The position numbers were made by a program, and so were the translations under genes. 64,000 nt of DNA, from the NCBI GenBank assembly GCA_012103075.1, contig JAAVLQ010000001.1, positions 620,001 through 684,000 of the forward strand, written 5' to 3'. The notes under the pieces were generated by a model that did not search any database, had not been told where the DNA came from, and saw nothing but the letters and a program-made list of their open reading frames with translations. Below, piece after piece: positions 1 through 9,346 of the stretch. The stretch is from Brucella cytisi. GTDB lineage: Bacteria; Pseudomonadota; Alphaproteobacteria; Rhizobiales; Rhizobiaceae. Each line of letters begins with the position of its first letter. Positions within the stretch are counted from its first letter, which is position 1.

Positions 1-193
1 CAAAGCATTCGAGGAATTCTTGCCATTTTGCGGCTGATTTGCGTGCGTCGGCCAGCAACTGTCTGAGTTCATCGATGCCGTCGTCCGTCAAAGCGGAAGT
101 GGTTTGATCGTCGCCGGTTACGACGGTGATGATATTGCCATAGGTCAGGTTGTCGTCATTGTAGATGATCGCTTGAAGAAGATCGACATCCTC
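1..193 (-). mobile_element. Fragment of a second IS66 copy, inverted
   Basis: This stretch is the exact reverse complement of 2736-2928, which lies inside the passenger gene of the IS66 copy to its right. It therefore encodes about residues 19-82 of that protein on the minus strand. It ends exactly where the terminal repeat of the neighbouring IS66 begins (194). The fragment runs off the left edge of the window, so its extent is unknown. Confidence 0.85.
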
Positions 194-214
194 GTAACGG
201 CCCGATTGCTACCG
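194..214 (+). repeat. IS66 left terminal inverted repeat
   Basis: The bases GTAACGGCCCGATTGCTACC start the element. The reverse complement of 2973-2993 differs from this 21-bp arm at one position only. Confidence 0.85.
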
Positions 215-240
215 CCTGTTGAAGCAAGACCTCGTGACGT

Positions 241-278
241 AAGACACGTCTTTAGCGACGTCATTAATGACGTGTCTT
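241..278 (+). promoter_or_regulatory. Hairpin upstream of IS66 tnpA
   Basis: Two perfect 10-bp arms, AAGACACGTC (241-250) and GACGTGTCTT (269-278), enclose an 18-bp AT-rich loop. They end about 16 bp before the tnpA start. The structure could be an operator or an RNA hairpin limiting transposase expression. The role is inferred; the symmetry is seen. Confidence 0.55.
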
Positions 279-294
279 GAGATTGAGGTATACG

Positions 295-669
295 ATGAGG
301 ATGGAGATACTGGGCCACGAACGCCGACGTCGGTGGCGGACCGAAGAGAAGCTTGCGATAGTCAATTCGGTTGGGGTTGATGGGGCGACAGTCACAGAAG
401 TTGCGCTATGTCACGATGTATCGCGGCAGCAGATTTATATGTGGCGTAGCGAGTTGAAGAGGAAGGGACTTCTGCCTCCCTCGCCGGAGCCCTTGTTTCT
501 TCCCGTTGACATGACTGCCGCTCTGCCCGGCTCTGAGGCGAACAGTTCCGTCGATGCTTCATCCTCGATGGTTGAATTGCACTTGCGCTGCGGCCGTCGT
601 CTTTGTTTTGGCAGCCGAGTGGAAGGCGCAGTGCTGACGCGGCTCATCCGGGCGGTGGAACAGGCATGA
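295..669 (+). CDS. tnpA: IS66 TnpA, helix-turn-helix accessory protein
   Basis: This small DNA-binding accessory protein of IS66 transposition is about 124 residues. The N-terminal part (RRRRWRTEEKLAIVNS) and the helix-turn-helix stretch around HDVSRQQIYMWRSELK match the family. The ATG at 295 follows a GAGG box. A TTG at 277 would add six residues and lies in the hairpin arm, so it is less likely. The stop overlaps the tnpB start by ATGA, which indicates translational coupling. The reading frame is intact. Confidence 0.85.
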   Translation: MRMEILGHERRRRWRTEEKLAIVNSVGVDGATVTEVALCHDVSRQQIYMWRSELKRKGLLPPSPEPLFLPVDMTAALPGSEANSSVDASSSMVELHLRCGRRLCFGSRVEGAVLTRLIRAVEQA

Positions 670-1011
670 TTGGACCGGGCACCGGCGTACGGGTTTACCT
701 TGCCTGCGGCGTCACAGATATGAGGAAGGGCATTGAGGGCCTTTCGATGTTGGCACAGGATGTCTTGCGTCAGAAGCCGACAGGTGGAGCTGTCTTCGCC
801 TTTCGCGGGCGACGTGGCGATCGGGTGAAGCTGCTGTATTTTGATGGCCGGGATTTTGCCTTTACTATAAAATTCTGCAGAAAGGCCGTTTCCCCGGCCT
901 TCAGCGGCCGATGGGACAGCTCGACTGACAGCAGCGCAACTGGCGATGCTATGGGAAGGAATAGACTGGAGACGTCCGGACTGGGGTGCTCCGCCGGCAC
1001 GTGTCGGTTGA
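666..1011 (+). pseudogene. tnpB: IS66 TnpB, frameshifted twice
   Basis: TnpB is the roughly 115-residue IS66 accessory protein. The start reads normally through VYLACGVTDMRKGIEG and FRGRRGDRVKLLYFDG. It then needs one added base in the T run near 861 to continue as CLYYKILQKGRFP, and another near 895 to continue as WPSAADGTARLTAAQLAMLW up to a stop at 1009-1011. With both corrected the protein has family length. The breaks may be base-calling errors or true decay. Confidence 0.8.
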
Positions 1012-1075
1012 TTTTATCTTACTGAAACTACTTGTTTTTTATGGCGTTCTGTCCTGATTTATGCTAGTCAGGATC

Positions 1076-2682
1076 ATGTCGAATGCGAGCTCAATTCTTC
1101 CTGATGATCCAGCCTTTCTGAAGGCGATGATCACCGCCTTGCAGGCGGAGAATGCGAAGATGTCGGCGGCGTTGAAAGCGCATGACCACCTGATCCAAGG
1201 TTTGAGGCTGCGCATTGCCCGGCTGAAGAAACAGGTCTTCGGCAAGTCTTCTGAAAAGATCGAGCGAGAAATTGCGCAACTGGAACTGGCGCTTGAGGAT
1301 CTGTTGATTGCCAGTGCCGAACACGAGACCGCGCCCGTCGAAGAGCTTGAAAACGATACGGCTTGTGGCCCGGAGGAGACTTCACAGTCCCGGCCACTGC
1401 GTCGACGCCCGCGTGTGTCGGAAAATGCCGTTCGCGAACGCCGGGAACTGGATCCCGGTCATTGTTGTCCTGCCTGCGGCGGACAATTGCGCCTTGTCGG
1501 AGAGGATGTCAGCGAAATCCTCGATATGATCGCAGCGACGATGAAGGTCATCGAGATCGCCCGACCAAAGAAGTCGTGCCGTTGTTGCGAGAAGATGGTG
1601 CAGGTTCCTGCGCCCAGCCGCCCGATATCGGGCAGCATGGCTGGTGCCGGGCTTCTGGCCTATATCCCGGTCTCGAAGTTCGACGATCACCTGCCGCTCT
1701 ATCGCCTCAACGAGATATTCGCGCGGATGGGTGCCGATATACCAGACAGCACACTGGTGGACTGGTGCGGTCGTGCCATGCAGGTGCTCCGTCCGCTGAT
1801 CGAGCGTATTGAGAAGGAGATCATGAAGAGCGATGTCCTCCACGCTGACGATACGCCGATCCGGGTGCTGGATAGGTCGCTGCGCGACAAGGGACTGGGC
1901 AAAGGTGTGAAGAAGGGCAGGATCTGGACATATGTCCGCGATCAGCGTCCATGGGCAGGCGGCGCACCGCCGGGTGCGGTTTATTACTTCGCTCCCGACT
2001 GGAAGGAAGAGCACGTCCACCATCATCTGCGAGAGGCGAGCGGCATCCTTCAGGCTGATGGCTATAAAGGCTATGCGAAGTTATATGAGCCGGGATCGGA
2101 CGGGAAGCTTCCTGCTGGGCACATTGGCGGCGTGACTTTCATGACATCTGGACCGCGAACAAATCCGGGATTGCGCGCGAGGCTCTCGATCGGATCGGTG
2201 CGCTGTATGATATCGAGCGGGATATTGCAGGTCGGCCCGCCGATGTACGGCTTGTCACGCGTCAAAAGCACAGTAAGCCGAAGGTCGAGGAACTGCGCGC
2301 ATGGGCGGAAAAGCAGTTGCTTCGCATTCCGGGCAAAAGCGAACTGGCGAAGGCTTTGCGCTATGGGCTGAGCAGATGGCCGTCATTATCCCTGTTCCCG
2401 GAGGACGGGCGTGTGGCCATGGACAACAATGCTGCGGAGCGAGCCCTGAGGCCGATAGGAGTAGGACGCCGGAATTGGTTATTCGCGGGCGCTGATACTG
2501 GCGCAGAAACTCTGGCACGTGCCATGACGATCATCGAAACGGCGAAGATGAGCGGTCTCAATCCGCAGGCTTATCTGGCCGATGTGCTCGACCGCATTCA
2601 TGATCACAAAATCAATCGGCTCGATGAGTTGCTCCCTTGGAACTGGAAGCCTCTCGCAGCAGAACACGCTGAGGCAGCCTGA
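1076..2682 (+). pseudogene. tnpC: IS66 transposase TnpC, one frameshift
   Basis: This is the DDE transposase of the element, about 535 residues once corrected. In order it shows an N-terminal coiled coil and leucine-zipper-like part, a zinc-binding stretch (CCPACGGQL and CRCCEK), a first catalytic Asp in HADDTPIRVLD, a second in QADGYKGYAKL, and the late Glu in MDNNAAERALRPIG. The frame breaks near 2100-2110, just before CWAHWRRDFHDIW. An upstream ATG at 1061 is an alternative start. The stop overlaps the ATG of the next gene. Confidence 0.85.
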
Positions 2683-2978
2683 TGGCGACGGTCAGATTTG
2701 TCTTCACGCTCGACTATGTTGCCGAAATGCTCGAAGAGGATGTCGATCTTCTTCAAGCGATCATCTACAATGACGACAACCTGACCTATGGCAATATCAT
2801 CACCGTCGTAACCGGCGACGATCAAACCACTTCCGCTTTGACGGACGACGGCATCGATGAACTCAGACAGTTGCTGGCCGACGCACGCAAATCAGCCGCA
2901 AAATGGCAAGAATTCCTCGAATGCTTTGTCGATGACGAAGAGATCGTCGCCCGCGTCAAGACATATTCTCCACGGTAA
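2682..2978 (+). CDS. IS66 passenger protein, function unknown
   Basis: This is a 98-residue acidic protein starting on the last base of the tnpC stop codon (TGATG), so it is translationally coupled to the transposase. It stops inside the right terminal repeat and is therefore an integral part of the element. I recognise no domain. The C-terminal half has charged helices (ELRQLLADARKSAAKWQEFL). The inverted fragment at 1-193 carries the same sequence without change, so the gene travels with this IS type. A role in transposition control, immunity or host interaction cannot be chosen from sequence alone. Confidence 0.75.
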   Translation: MATVRFVFTLDYVAEMLEEDVDLLQAIIYNDDNLTYGNIITVVTGDDQTTSALTDDGIDELRQLLADARKSAAKWQEFLECFVDDEEIVARVKTYSPR

Positions 2979-2993
2979 CAATCGGGCCGTTAC
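2973..2993 (-). repeat. IS66 right terminal inverted repeat
   Basis: Read on the minus strand, this 21-bp arm matches the left end (194-214) at 20 of 21 positions. It begins with GTAACGGCCCG. The passenger gene stops inside it, at 2978. Confidence 0.85.
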
Positions 2994-3340
2994 AAGATGG
3001 CGCGTGTCGTACACGCCGTCGTCAAAAGCGGTTCAGACTACCGGCCCTTCGTTGAAGGGCGGGTACCGTGGAAGAACCTCTTTCAGTTAGAGCCGTGAGG
3101 GCATCCTTCGGATGATCCTGTAGACAATGCTTGGGTCTTCCACCGGATCAGAAGCTCGTGTTAAGGACGGTGAGGGCCAAAATGATGGACCCTGTGTTTG
3201 CTATGGACGAGACCTTTTCCCATGCCAGTGGAAGCCGCCCGGTTCGACGATGTGACTTGACGAGCGTCATGCAGCGTGAGCATGCTGACGAGCAGAGAAA
3301 CTTTGTCTGCCAAGCCCTTTTTCTTCCGCACTTAGGACGT
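2994..3340. other. Gap between IS66 and IS3 remnant, no clear gene
   Basis: No convincing coding region is seen. A short GC hairpin (GCCCTTCGTTGAAGGGC, near 3042-3060) is present. The sequence does not continue the broken IS66 fragment at 1-193. It may be the remains of another mobile element. Confidence 0.4.
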
Positions 3341-3344
3341 TGTC

Positions 3345-3733
3345 AGAGAGATGCTCGATAGCATGCGGGGCTCGTGTTGCCCGGAAGCGTTTCTCGACCG
3401 CCTCCAGCATCATATCGCGCACGTCCGAGCCGGAGATGCCCGCATTGGCAACTGCCGTCCGGGCAATGATCTCCCGGTCGAAGGCATCGATGATGAAAGC
3501 GAGACGAATGACCTCGCCATTCCAGCAGGTGAACTCCAGACCGTCCGAGCACCCGCAGGTTGGATCGCATAACCATGACCTTGCCGTCATGGATGCGGCC
3601 CTTGCGAACGGCGGTATGCTTCTCCAGCAGCACACCGCTTACGCTCTTCCGTAAATCGCTGCTTCTTCATTCGTCCGTCCTTTATCGGGCCGGATTCTAA
3701 TCCATTCCGGAGGAAATTCTCAGTGGCAGGTCA
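3345..3733 (-). mobile_element. IS3-family remnant with internal deletion
   Basis: On the minus strand, an apparent terminal end (TGACCTGCCACTGAG, 3733 leftwards) precedes an ATG at 3670 that opens MKKQRFTEE, the usual beginning of an IS3 OrfA. After about nine residues the sequence jumps into the middle of OrfB (LLEKHTAVRKGRIHDGKV, then WNGEVIRLAFIIDAFDREII). It stops matching after HAIEHLSDN near 3345. Most of orfA, the start of orfB and the whole 3' end are gone, so this is a dead fragment. Confidence 0.75.
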
Positions 3734-3758
3734 CATAGAAATAAGTAGTGGAATAAAT

Positions 3759-5848
3759 CTAGCTAAGAAATATCTCCAGCGCCGCATCAATTGCATAAAT
3801 ATCTTTATGTGGATTGCCATTTAGGTTCAAATGCTGCATCGCCTCAGAAAGAGCCTTAGCTGTAGAAGCCTTAACAGAACTGGCATTTAGGCTTTTCCGA
3901 TTATTGCTCAAAGCAATGATGTTTGAGAAAAAACACGGATGATTACCGAAGGCTTTCGGCAGAGAAATCGTCGGGTTTGACAACGCAATTGGAATAGCGC
4001 CTTGGCTCCATTCATCATGCGATATCATCGGTATGATCGAAATATCATCAAACGGGAAGGAAGCATTGTTTAGACCGGAATCAAAGGCTTTCAACTCCTC
4101 CACCGGAAGTCGAGCAACTGGTGTGCCAGCTATAAGTGCATCAAGAATAAGTGTTGATTGTGTAGTAATTACCCCGTCAACTGCCTTTAAAAGCCGCATC
4201 AAGGGCCAGTCCATTGAGGTGAGTAGAATATCATCAATCAGAATGATATTTTTATATAACCTCCTAGAAACAAAATCATAAATTGAACTGTCGTCGGGAT
4301 GAGGCTTTACGAAGAACAGCTGTGCGGGATTACGAGTGACTAAACGTTCGATCCATGAATGGGTTTCATTCGCTCCGTGGCGATGAACCGACCAATGAAG
4401 GTTCAGTGCAACCAAAAGCTTGCTCTCGAATTCATTGGTCCAGTCACCAAACCTGTTAGCGATGGCATCTATGTGTTGTTCAATTGATGCATCGATAGCC
4501 TTAGGTGAACCAACAACCTCTATAGTGTGGGCTGAAGGGTCTGCCACAGCAGCAGCAAAAGCGCCACTCGCCTTGCTGTCCCAGACACCAATCACTTCTG
4601 AGGCCGGGGATATTGAGGATGCAATCGTCATCCCGTGCTGGAGCGAAACGGTATGATATCCAGCCTCGCGCGCCATGGCCATGACGGAGGTGTTTAACTG
4701 ATGGGTAACACTGTGATTTCCTTCAGTTGCCGTCATCCATATCTCGCTCTCGTGAGGAGATGGGGACATGAGTGAACGAGCATCATGTGACGTATGTAAT
4801 ATCGTGAATTCGATACCCTTTTGGGTCAAAAATCCTTTAATTACCTTCAGGTATGATTTACTGATGCAATCTTCCCGCAAAGTGACACGCAATAGATCGG
4901 CCGGCCAAGTATCCATGATGCTACGGACGAAGGCCCAATCTTGGATGAAATGAATAGAGTATGTTAGCTTGGGATATGTGCGGTCTAAGGCTCGTTTTCT
5001 CCACCGGTAAGAAATGTCCAGAATATCCGATAGTTTCTTTCGAAGATCGGGCAGAGATAACGGTTCTTTTTCTCTGATTATTCCGTACAATCAAATAATG
5101 CTGGTGGTTCTTGGTATCTCGAAAAGGGTTGACCTTATGCCAATGAGAAACAGATATAATCTCCGCCCCAGTTCCTACAAAGTGAACGTCTCGAACCAGT
5201 TCATCAAAATAGTTGTCAGAGTAAATTTCGAAGCCGGATGTTTGGAAAATTTTTTTCCGTGTTTCAATTGGAATGACCGTCGAATGAAAACTATTGGCTT
5301 GCGAGCTTGGACGCGTGCTGATGGAGATAACAAGAGCTTTGCCAGTTATGCTTTTCAGATTCAGCATAAAGTCAGCAAGATGCTCGTTGTCAATGTGTTC
5401 TGCCACATCTAGGCAGGTGGAAATCCAAGATTTTTTCAAGTGATCTCGAAAGGAAAGAAGAAATTTCGGATGTTTTACTGCTTTCATTTCGAGATAAATC
5501 GAACTTTTACAAAAAGCTTCTGGGTTGTCGTAATAGTCTAGAGATGCGGCTTTCCCACCGCCGTTGCGCCAGATTTGGGAGAGTTTTCCGTTACCGCCAC
5601 CGATATCTAGAAGGCTATCGACGCCAAGTTCATCAGCCAACTGTCTAAGTAGTCGTGGGAACCGTTCAACATCATATGATGTGGAGTCGGATTGATGAGC
5701 GTAATAGTTCTGCGCGTAGTTTTTTTTCGTAGTTGGTAACGCTGGCCGTTTCATGCCGGAGGGAAAAGATTGGATCGGCTTCCTGATCTGAAGGATATTT
5801 GCTGACACTAGAAGCTAGCGAACGGATTCTGTTCAGTATCGTTTTCAT
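3759..5848 (-). pseudogene. Methyltransferase fused to capsule-type glycosyltransferase (frameshifted)
   Basis: Two overlapping frames read best as one protein of about 695 residues. Residues about 30-250 are a class I SAM methyltransferase (LLDIGGGNGKLSQIW is the SAM-binding motif I, with DVAEHIDNEHLADFM following). The remainder resembles capsule or CDP-glycerol-type GT-B transferases (VSLQHGM, FFVKPHPDD, TTQSTLILDALIAGTPVARL). The frame changes near 5085, and an A8 run near 5725 also shifts it. The ATG at 5848 is preferred because AGAGGGA lies upstream. If the breaks are real, two shorter proteins remain. It is transcribed away from the rest of the cluster. Confidence 0.65.
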
Positions 5849-6798
5849 TCCCGCGTCCCTCTAGTTCTGAATACGACTGCCTTATCGAATTGCAGTGCGA
5901 ATGACAAATGCTTAGCCACCCACTAAGCCGGTTTTTCATCCGAAAATAAAGGGGATGGCGTCATCACGATGGATAGCGGTATAGGGAAACTGCCAATAAA
6001 AGTCCCGGCACGCAACGGCAACCAAGGTTACGAGGCTACGTCTGATCGATTACTACATCTCACCGAGGCCTGAATGTCGTCTTACATATTAACGAGTACA
6101 TAATGGATAGAACTGTACCACCGGCGCGGCGATGTTGTTTAATTTCATTGAAAGCATCGAAGCTTTGCGCATCGCGGATACGATACCATCGCGGTAACAA
6201 TCAGAACCAATTGCCAAAGCCGGTCACCGAAATGTCGTTTGAGGAACTGATTGACGCGCGGTCCTCGTTGACAAAGCGTTTCAAATCGTTCGCATCTGGT
6301 GCAAGCACTAGAGAATAAAAAGTCCGCCGGCGCCGATAGCTGCCGCTTGTCCCGCTCCACGCTATCGGCCCCTTCCATCGGTAGGGGCGAATATTTGTCG
6401 TTGTCATTGGAGCAAAATCTATGCAATTAAGTCTTTACGGGGGTGCTTCGGCAGTTCGTAGTTATTGTTAAGTGAGTGAAGTCCATGCCCAGATCAATTA
6501 TCTTCTCTTCGGCTCAACTTCTGCCGATATTTCTGGCGCTTGGATTTTTACATTTCGTTTCTGTTGAACAATAGCCATCAAGAGCGTGGGTTGTCGTTTG
6601 CTGGCGCTTCGAAATCGAGAATGATAATAAATCGTTTGAAGCATTTCTCGCGAACTACGTTCGTTGTACCGAATCTTGCTGCAACTTTGTTCGTATTATC
6701 GCGGGTCATTTCATAGAAAACCTGAATGTCATAATCGATGCGTTCTGGATTTCACCATCGAAATGGACGTTCATCACCATTCAAATAAAGGGAAGACA
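5849..6798. other. 950-bp AT-rich gap, no convincing gene
   Basis: This region lies between divergent polysaccharide genes. It probably contains both promoters, but I cannot place them. Short open frames exist (for example 6103-6318), without a good ribosome-binding site or recognisable sequence. Confidence 0.4.
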
Positions 6799-8184
6799 TT
6801 GACCAAGCTACTTACACTTAATGGAGGAGGCATTATAGTGCAAAAGGAGGGTCTGGCGACAGCACGTCTACCATTCTCAGACCCGATAACACACTTCCGG
6901 AATGGAGATGTCAATACTGGCGACCTGTTGGTCTTCGACTCCATCTTGAAGCAGCTGACTTATGACGAAGTACGAAATGTCCAGATCAAGGAAGGCATGG
7001 GCAAGCTTCAGGACGAATACAATTTTGATACCGCCATTATTCGAGGATCGAACTACATCACTGAATCGATTGATCTTGGATACATGGTCGACGTCCTAAA
7101 AAATTAATACTCCGATCATTCCTCTTGGCATTGGTGTCCAAGCGCCTTCATATAAGAAAATGTCGCTGCACAATGGAACAATAAAGGCTCTCCATGTAAT
7201 GGCCGACAAGTGCGAGACAATGGGCGTTCGGGGAAACTACTCCGCTGAAGTGTTAAATGATCTGGGAATTAAGAACATTAGCGTTATCGGTTGCCCCAGC
7301 TTCTACCGCTCTACTTCCTCACGAGTTGAGATAAAAAGCCGACAGATACGTGCAATATTGCTGTCGGGTTTACTCTCAACAAGTATCTTTTGGGGTGAGT
7401 ATGCTTCAAATTGGATCAAGGCCCTTCGTACTCAACGTTCATTGTTTTAGAATGTATCGCTCGTGGCAACTCTTTTCTGTACTCGCAAGGAGAACGCGAA
7501 GAAACTCTCTCAACACTTGTCGATGGAGAGGAAAAGCAACAGCAGATAGACAGAATAAGAGTTCAGTTCGACCTTCCGAACTCTGATGCCGCGCAGCACT
7601 TCCTCTCAACTCGTGTGTACAGTCCTTTTACGATTGACGACTGGTCCGAGCACGTCGGTAAGAACGTGGATTTCATGATCGGATTTCGTCTTCACGGGAA
7701 TGTTATTGCGCTTCATCAAGGCATACCTTCTGCCTACTTTACGTACGATAGCAGAATTCGTGAACTGACGGCGCTTTTCGGACTTCCTACGATTGAGGTG
7801 GACAACTTTAGACCAGTCGACCTCAACTATATTATTGAGCACTCCGATTTTTCTAAATTCGAACGCTGCTACGAACAGAATTACAAGAATTATTCCGCCT
7901 TTCTGACCAAAAACGGTGTTAAACACCGTCTCGTCTCTGACCGTTTGGTACCGGCCATAACCGCGCCTTTAGACGTTGAAAACGGTATATCTGTTCCTTA
8001 CGACGACAGCGGTCGTTCAACATGGGTTGCTTCTGAAACCGAACATCTCACCCGTTGGATCATGGATCTGGATAACGAGAGGCGCCGCCTATTACAGGGG
8101 ATATCCCAACAAACGCAGCCACAGCGACCTAACAACCTGACCCTGCGCTCTGCTGTACGCAAGCTTTCTCGCCTTTTCGGCTAG
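6799..8184 (+). pseudogene. Polysaccharide pyruvyl transferase family protein (frameshifted)
   Basis: This enzyme family adds ketal pyruvate or a related group to surface polysaccharide. The C-terminal half carries the family signature FMIGFRLHGNVIALHQGIPS followed by a conserved core. The N-terminal part reads LTLNGGGIIVQKEG and, after a frameshift in the A6 run near 7100, PIIPLGIGVQAPSYKK. One or two more breaks lie between 7360 and 7410. The TTG at 6799 preceded by GGGAAG is the best start I can see, but the true start may be upstream. The last 60 residues are charged and may be a linker or tail. Corrected length is about 460 residues. Confidence 0.65.
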
Positions 8185-8229
8185 GGCTACTCACCAATAA
8201 TACCTTAAATTCGCTCTGCGGGAGGCTTC

Positions 8230-9342
8230 ATGTCTGAAGAACGTATGCATTTGGAAAGTGATCATTATGATCCATTTTATGCCAGCCAGCACGTCGGGCG
8301 ATATGAGATATTGCGCTCGATATGCGCCGATAAAGTTGTTCTAGACATCGCCTGTGGCGAAGGTTACGGCTCTGCACTGCTTTCAAAGTGGGGTGCCAAA
8401 GAGGTGGTGGGGGTTGACGTTTCGGACGACGCCATTAATAACGCCAATAAGCTGTTCGCGAACGATAAGGTCAATTTCTATAAATATGATGCACACCAAG
8501 TCGACAAGCTTCTCAATGGAAAGAAGTTTGATATGGTTGCGTGCTTCGAAACCATCGAACACCTTCGGGAGCCGGTGATTTTTCTGAAAGCGATCAAGAA
8601 GCTGCTGAATAAGGGGCAATTATTGTAATAAGTTGCCCGAACGAAAAGAACGATTTCTCGAACGAAAACGACAACCCCTTCCATCTTGGCGTGTACACGT
8701 TCGACGAATTCAAATCGCTGACAGAAGGCGTTCTTGGAAAGGCTAATGGGTGGCTTTTCGGGACCCCAACACAGGGGATAGTCAATGTTCCCGTGAATGA
8801 TGGGGTATCGTTGAAAGAGGATGCGCGGCTATTGGATATTCTCAACGCCTCTGAAGTATCGACTGCTTCTGTTATTCCTCCCGCCTCTCACGTCGCTCCG
8901 TCTCAAGCGAACTGCTTTTTACTTTGTAGGCTTATGGGGCGTGGACGTCAAAACAACGTCGGTTATTTCCACACTTTCATATCCGTCGTTCCTATCCCCC
9001 CGGAAGAAGATTGAATTTCTCGAGCAGTCATTAGCTTCCAAAGCTGAAGTCATTGAAACGTTGAATAACCGTCTGAACGAACTACGCTCTGAGACCAGCC
9101 TTTACAAGACGAAGGTATCAAAACTGGCACGAGAACTGAATGCAGAAAAGCTTTATCGCGTCACTCGCGATTCCGGGCAGTCTGGCGTTGAGGCGATTCA
9201 ACAATTAAACGCTGAGGTTGAAATGTACCGGCACTCCAAGTTTGTACGGCTTGGTCGTAAAATCAATCGGCTCTACGAAATGCCGGGCATCGGCCATGCG
9301 TTGAGAGCTGCCCGTAAAGTTGCTAACATTTTCTTTAGGTAA
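8230..9342 (+). pseudogene. SAM methyltransferase with C-terminal coiled coil (frameshifted)
   Basis: Residues about 1-200 are a class I methyltransferase (VVLDIACGEGYGSALLSKWG is motif I; VACFETIEHL is the post-motif segment). The C-terminal part is a long heptad-rich coiled coil (about 9010-9150), followed by a basic amphipathic end (RKINRLYEMPG, then ARKVANIFF). One base is missing in the G run near 8615 and another break lies near 8910. Corrected length is about 370 residues. A Shine-Dalgarno-like GGGAGG precedes the ATG. The layout recalls WbdD-like O-antigen chain terminators, but no kinase domain is visible. Confidence 0.65.
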
Positions 9343-9346
9343 ACTC

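Larger units (their letters stand above)
194..2993 (+). mobile_element. IS66-family insertion sequence, about 2.8 kb
   Basis: The element is bounded by matching terminal inverted repeats that begin GTAA, as is usual for IS66. It carries tnpA, tnpB and tnpC in order, plus a fourth gene overlapping the end of tnpC. IS66 elements normally make an 8-bp target duplication, but the flanks here differ (ACATCCTC at 186-193, AAGATGGC at 2994-3001). The copy was therefore rearranged after insertion, or the join is an assembly artefact. tnpB and tnpC are frameshifted as read. Confidence 0.9.

Noticed and set aside
1382-2026. 214-codon open frame opposite IS66 tnpC
   Set aside because: Antisense to the transposase; no independent signal.
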